Assembly: GCA_036571765.1 (NCBI GenBank)
Contig: BROE01000007.1
Location: 10,121,444 to 10,185,443 of the forward strand
Direction of reading: 5' to 3'
From: Plecoglossus altivelis
Taxonomy: Eukaryota; Chordata; Actinopteri; Osmeriformes; Plecoglossidae
Length of the DNA: 64,000 nt
The translations under genes were made by a program, and so were the position numbers. Positions 58,886-64,000 of the stretch are shown piece by piece. Each line of letters begins with the position of its first letter. The stretch's first letter is position 1. The notes under the pieces were generated by a model. That model was given only the letters and a program-made list of their open reading frames with translations, was not told the DNA's origin and ran no database searches.

Positions 58886-60842
58886 TCTCTCCTGCCCTCA
58901 CCCTCTACTTTCCTTTCTCTCTTCTATCATTTGATGGAGTCGTGGAGAGATGAGTATGCCCTTGATCTGAGGCCTCTATTCCAGCCCTCTTATCCCCCAG
59001 ACTGCTGTCCTCTGGGGGCCACTGAGATGACCTCTGGCCCCTCTTCTGGAGGCAGAGCGCACCCAGCCAGGCAGCCCCACAGCAGACACACACGGAGCGG
59101 CTTCAGAGTGTTATACCATAAAGCCGTTCTCTAGTACTTGGCTTTAAAAGAAAATCTTGAAAATATATTTTTTCTTAGCTGTTGAAGATTGGCAGTTCTG
59201 TCTGATGTATTGAAGGATGGGTATACAAAAAGAAAGATGGTTGGAATTGCAAAGGAAATGTACTGTATTGAATATGAAATCACGTAATGTAAACTAATGA
59301 GGGAAGACTAGCTAACTACTTAATATCTCCCACAGCAAAGGGCTGTATAGACACACAACACCAAACTATCATTACTGTACCAGACAAACCAAACAAACCA
59401 AATGAATCATCTGTAAGGAGCTAATTGTCATCTTTTAATGTAATAAGTGTTTTAAGATTTAATTTGGTTCAAGTGATTGGGGATTAATGTTGGTATAACA
59501 AATCCTTGTTGATGTTGTGTCAGCTTAATCCGCCCAACAGATGGTATCCAAGACTCAGTGAAGGTTCACGAATACTATTGAAATAAGCATTTTAATTAGA
59601 AAACAGAACAAACAACTTGTCATGGTAAGACTGCGATTTGGAATCTGTGTCTAACTTGGCCTCGATGTTACAATCTGCACTGCAATGCAGAGAGGGAAAG
59701 TGGATCCACAGACAGCTTCTCAGCAGCTTGTGGAAACACTGTGTCTTAAGCTTGTCACGCAGGTTACTGCCCCACCTGTTTCCATCCAGCCTGTTTCTGT
59801 CCGTCCGTCCACCCGTCCATACAGCTGTCTGCACCTCGGTCCGTCTGTCCTTCCGTCCGACCATGAGGATGTCCGCCCAACTGTCTGAGACTGTGTCCTG
59901 TTTCTCCAGGTGACTAATGTGGCTGTCCCAGGCTGTCTACATGTGATGGATGGGCTCTGCTGGCATGTCATGGTGCCTTCTCCTCTCCTTAATAGATCAT
60001 TACTTTTTACCAGTGATGCTCACCACTCCTCAGAGCTGTCACTGAAAGGCTTGGCCCTTCAGTAAAATACCTTTCAAAGTCAACACTGCACACATTACAC
60101 ACATGACATTTAGCCTGCTTCTGCTAATGATCCCAGAGTAGATAGAGAAGATGGAGAAATTCACACACTCACACACACGCACACGCACGCGCGCACACAC
60201 ACACACACACACAGCATACGCACACATTAACACACATACATGAATGCACACATACACACTCCTACTCCAAAACAGATGAAAGCCATAACTGTTGCTGCCA
60301 TGTTTTTTAATGGATCGGTGCTCACAGCCCACATCAAGGGATATGCCAACTGATTTCATTCGTATGACCGAATCAAGGATGGGACTTTTGTATCAAACTT
60401 CCATTGGTTGCAAAGGACTCATTTCTAGCCTGGGAGCATGAACTGAATGAATGAAGAATAAAGAACCGTCTGTATGTTTTTTGGCAGGCAATCAGCTAGG
60501 GTTATTTCTCTATTGCCCTATTTGACTTGACAGTGAGATAGATGGAAGTTGCAGACACCTCTCCTAGAGTTTCACTTTGCTTTCGATTTGAAGACATTTC
60601 CTTCTTGCGAAGAAGTTCGGCATTGGGACTGAAAGCATTTGGTCAGAATGAGAATATCTTAAACTGCAATGCTTTGAAGCATGTCATAAAGCAATTACTG
60701 GTGGAGCTTTTTTCTTCATCTCCTTCTTCTCTCATCTCCCTTTCCTTCTATCCTTATTTCCACTCTTCTCTCTTTTCTCTTCCTCTTCTCCCTTTGCTCT
60801 TCTCCATTCTACCTCCTGTCCTCTCCTCATTTTCTTATTTTG
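58886..60842. other. Non-coding unique DNA
   Basis: A TCCGTC/CGTCC-rich short block lies at 59796-59868 and a CA tract at 60166-60215. No supported gene. Confidence 0.5.
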
Positions 60843-61018
60843 CCTGCCCTCCTTTCCCCCTGTCCTCTCTCCCTGTCCTTTCCCCCTGTCCTCTCTCCCT
60901 GTCCTCTCTCCCTGTCCTCTCTCCCTGTCCTCTCTCCCTGTCCTCTCTCCCTGTCCTCTCCCCCTGTCCTTTCCCCCTGTCCTCTCTCCCTGTCCTCTCT
61001 CCCTGTTTTCTTCCCCTG
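60843..61018. repeat. 13-bp minisatellite, about 13 copies
   Basis: The consensus is CCCTGTCCTCTCT with TTTCC variants. As with the 19-bp array, the unit is not a multiple of 3, so open frames on both strands read a 13-residue cycle (LSLSSLPVLSPCP on plus). They are not genes. Confidence 0.95.
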
Positions 61019-61171
61019 TGCTTTCTGCTCCAGCCTAGGGTAGCCTCCTGGGTTTTCACATTAGCAGTCCCTCCACAACCATCAGCTCGGTTTAGGATTC
61101 TCTCCTACCAGCAAGAAAGGCTAAACTTGAAAATGACATTTTGATACAGAAGTCCACAGCCACAATATTCT

Positions 61172-61209
61172 TTCTCTCCCTCCCTCCCTCCCTCCCTCCC
61201 TCCCTCCCT
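61172..61209. repeat. (CCCT)n repeat, left flank of gap
   Basis: About nine CCCT units run up to the first N. Confidence 0.95.
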
Positions 61210-61732
61210 NNNNNNNNNNNNNNNNNNNNNNNNNNNNNNNNNNNNNNNNNNNNNNNNNNNNNNNNNNNNNNNNNNNNNNNNNNNNNNNNNNNNNNNNNNN
61301 NNNNNNNNNNNNNNNNNNNNNNNNNNNNNNNNNNNNNNNNNNNNNNNNNNNNNNNNNNNNNNNNNNNNNNNNNNNNNNNNNNNNNNNNNNNNNNNNNNNN
61401 NNNNNNNNNNNNNNNNNNNNNNNNNNNNNNNNNNNNNNNNNNNNNNNNNNNNNNNNNNNNNNNNNNNNNNNNNNNNNNNNNNNNNNNNNNNNNNNNNNNN
61501 NNNNNNNNNNNNNNNNNNNNNNNNNNNNNNNNNNNNNNNNNNNNNNNNNNNNNNNNNNNNNNNNNNNNNNNNNNNNNNNNNNNNNNNNNNNNNNNNNNNN
61601 NNNNNNNNNNNNNNNNNNNNNNNNNNNNNNNNNNNNNNNNNNNNNNNNNNNNNNNNNNNNNNNNNNNNNNNNNNNNNNNNNNNNNNNNNNNNNNNNNNNN
61701 NNNNNNNNNNNNNNNNNNNNNNNNNNNNNNNN
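61210..61732. other. Assembly gap, 523 N
   Basis: The undetermined bases are flanked on both sides by the same CCCT tetranucleotide repeat, so the gap most likely holds more of it. Frames of 224 and 211 codons crossing it are artefacts. Confidence 0.99.
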
Positions 61733-61760
61733 TCCCTCCCTCCCTCCCTCCCTCCCTCCC
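61733..61760. repeat. (CCCT)n repeat, right flank of gap
   Basis: About six CCCT units follow the last N. Confidence 0.95.
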
Positions 61761-64000
61761 CCTCTCTTCTGTCTAACACTTTCCTTACACGTTATGTTTC
61801 TGGGAGCAGTACCACAAGAGTATCACGTATCACGCATCATTGAACTCTAACGCTGTCATGGGGGTCAACCCACCATGGTAACGTGAACTTTAGGGTTAGA
61901 TTAAGGGTAGGTTCTTTTTTTAAAGACTGACGTGCCTATGTAATTCTGTGCTCTTAATAGGGTTGGATCCGCCGGTACATTTGACTGATACTTGCATAGG
62001 AGAGGTATAAAATGTGTTGCTTCACACAATATGGTGCTGTCACGCAAAAAAACTAACAAAAAACAAAAACTGCGTGAAAACTGAACTGCTGATTGATTTC
62101 GGAGGACTCAACATTTCTTCCACAACGACTCAGCATCCAATTACCCAAAACAGATGGACAACCAGTTCCAACATTTGAGCAGAAACGTGAGCTGTCTAAC
62201 ATCAGAGCAGCGTACTACAACTGGTCCTCATGATCAGGGCATTCATCATGTCCTGAAGTGTTTCCATGCCACAGAAGAAGAAGCTAGATTAGCATTCAAT
62301 GAAGGTAATGGTTTGGTTTTGTTGTCGGCATTAGAACGCCTTAGTGGATGAAAACTCATTAGCAATTATAACTTATTCAATAGAATCCAAGAGTCCTGTC
62401 TAGACCATTGATTACTGGCTAATAGGACTGTGCGTCAGACTCAGTCTTTGGATATGTAGGGCCCCTCCAGGGCACGAGGTGATCATTAGAACAACCATAA
62501 CCATTTAGGGTTCAGGAGAGGGCGCGTGACGAAGAGTTTGTCTTTCACACCATAAGGCGCTGATCGCTTGTGGAAATGTTGAAGGCGACACATCTTTTCA
62601 CATCTGTATCTTGTTTTAACTGTGTGTGAGTGACAGTGTATGTGTTTGTGTGTACCATGTATGTGTGAAAGGTGTGTGTGTGTGTATCCGTATGTGCCTA
62701 TATCTTTTAAGCCAATCCACAGGGACTGGGAAACACAGGACGCCTAGCAGATATTCCTACAGAGAGAGAGGCACACCGCAGCAGATCTTTTAATTAAGCA
62801 TGTTGGGAATTAGAACTCAATTGGCCTTGAGTAATAACCAGCCAGACCATTAGTGGTCCCCTCTGTCTTGTCTCAACGCTCCAACTCCCTGACTGCCGAA
62901 CCTGGACCTTGTGTTTTGTTGCGCTAGCTCTGCTGTTTGCTTTCACTGCCTATCGACCCCCCCCCCCCCCCCCCCCTCCCTCCCACCTCCAGCTTTTGCA
63001 GCCACACTCTCAACTTCATCTCCATTTAGGTCATCTTGAGGAAGTTTTGTATTAATTTTTATGGACGTGCTGGGGTATGGGTTCAGGAGAGCAGTCACTG
63101 GCTCTGTGGACCTACGAACGGTAAAGCAGCTTAGGCCAGGCGAAACAAGAGAACAGGGATTCCCTTTAAAGACACTGGCAGGAGGTTAGCGCACGGCTAG
63201 ATCAATCCCATTATTTCTCTGGGCAGGACAGGAAGCCCTGGTCCATAATTACCTTGTCATTAGCAGCATTTGTTTCAGAATCGGATCGTTGCTCTTCTTC
63301 TTGGGTGGAACCCCTAGCATCCCGAGTCGTATCCTCAAGAGGCCTTTCACCGCAGTTGAATGAGCCTCTTGCAGTGCATGGTGGGATTGCGAGGAAGAGG
63401 TCCTCTGCGGAGGACTGATCTTAAGATCACTCAGACCTGCGCTTTATCCTAACGACCTTCAGAGGACTTTCTGAAAACCTCCTTCAACCGGAAATAATTA
63501 GTGCAAGCTTGGAGAGAGGCAGCCCCCTGCCACAGCCCTGGAGAAACCAGTCAGGTCTCTGAGCTAAATGGGGGAGAAGATTATTGAAAAAGGTCATGGT
63601 TACCGTGATGAGTGGAGGGAAGAACGAGCGAAAGAACAAGAGTGAGCGTGGAGGGGGAGTGGAGGGAGAGAGAGAGGGATAGAGAGAGGGAGAGAAGGCG
63701 GTTTTCAGAGGATTGACTCAGATGAGATCCCATTTTAGAGCCTCCATAGTGTCTGTGGCATGCGGCAGCTACTGTAGTTACGGTCCCTGTTGGAAGACAA
63801 ACTGGTAAGAAGTGTCTGTGGAAAATACAGTACCAACATAGCTCATTACTAGCTGTGATAAACTGCCACTGTCTATCACTGAGACGACACCATGATACAA
63901 GCCTTCAGATGGGAACTTTGAAGATTTCCACCCGCTTGATTTCATCGCAGTTCTGGTTGTCCCAAAATATACTGTCATAAGCTGAAAAGAAACACATCCA
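61761..64000. other. Non-coding unique DNA
   Basis: A TATAAAA motif at 62006-62012 precedes an ATG frame at 62154-62351 (MDNQFQHLSRNVSCLTSEQR start) that passes a GAAG|GTAATG donor-like site at about 62305; this is weak evidence for a first exon. GT-rich sequence lies at 62620-62690, a 20-C run at 62957-62976 and GA-rich sequence at 63645-63700. No supported gene. Confidence 0.4.
62957..62976. repeat. Homopolymer: 20 consecutive C
   Basis: An uninterrupted C run followed by TCCCTCCC. Confidence 0.95.

Noticed and set aside
61105..61779. Frames of 211-224 codons
   Set aside because: They span the N gap and consist of undetermined residues.

Overview
The window reads as non-coding, repeat-rich DNA from a teleost fish, and I did not recognise any protein-coding gene in it. 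The reasons for calling a vertebrate are: general depletion of CpG outside a few small clusters, very dense (CA)n, (GA)n and compound microsatellites, and no operon-like gene packing. Two interspersed repeats point to teleosts: a short Tc1/mariner-type inverted-repeat element at 42125-42206, whose end matches a terminus common in salmonid and pike DNA, and a fish-wide repeat at about 49535-49705. A salmonid or related fish is possible, but the species cannot be fixed from this sequence. Nearly every longer open frame is either a simple repeat translated, such as the Leu/Ser frames of CT tracts, or a chance frame.

Layout. Positions 1-4305 are unique DNA with CA and GA tracts. At 4971-9165 a unit of about 1.94 kb occurs twice in tandem, and each copy carries a long near-perfect hairpin with arms of about 200 bp. 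The copies are identical over most of their length but differ in purine-rich or low-complexity patches, and the junction lies in a CT tract, so a false duplication in the assembly must be considered. Positions 9166-22200 are unique DNA with a 70-T run, a 26-G run, a small CpG-dense patch (16218-16428), a homeodomain-core-rich block that looks like a conserved element (20030-20420) and a CTAT/CTAC/CT compound microsatellite. Positions 22200-41300 are mostly unique DNA with GT/CA blocks, a diverged tandem duplication of about 180 bp (37863-38222) and an uninterrupted run of 109 G (40052-40160). Positions 41300-56400 hold a CpG cluster ending in a splice-donor-like site, the two interspersed repeats and an 18-bp perfect palindrome. 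Positions 56441-64000 hold a nested inverted-repeat cluster, two minisatellites (19-bp and 13-bp units) that share a CCTGTCCTC core, and a 523-N gap inside a (CCCT)n repeat.

Several short stretches combine an open frame with acceptor-like and donor-like splice signals (for example 4436-4530, 10239-10317, 27935-28110 and 33817-33894 on +, 36950-37182 on -). Two neighbouring ones have compatible phases. I could not match any of them to a known family, and CT tracts make false acceptors common, so they are listed as low-confidence candidate exons. The most likely setting is a large intron or an intergenic region around a gene whose confirmed exons lie elsewhere. The most interesting structures are the duplicated long hairpin, the very long G tract, the CpG-dense patches and the possible regulatory islands.
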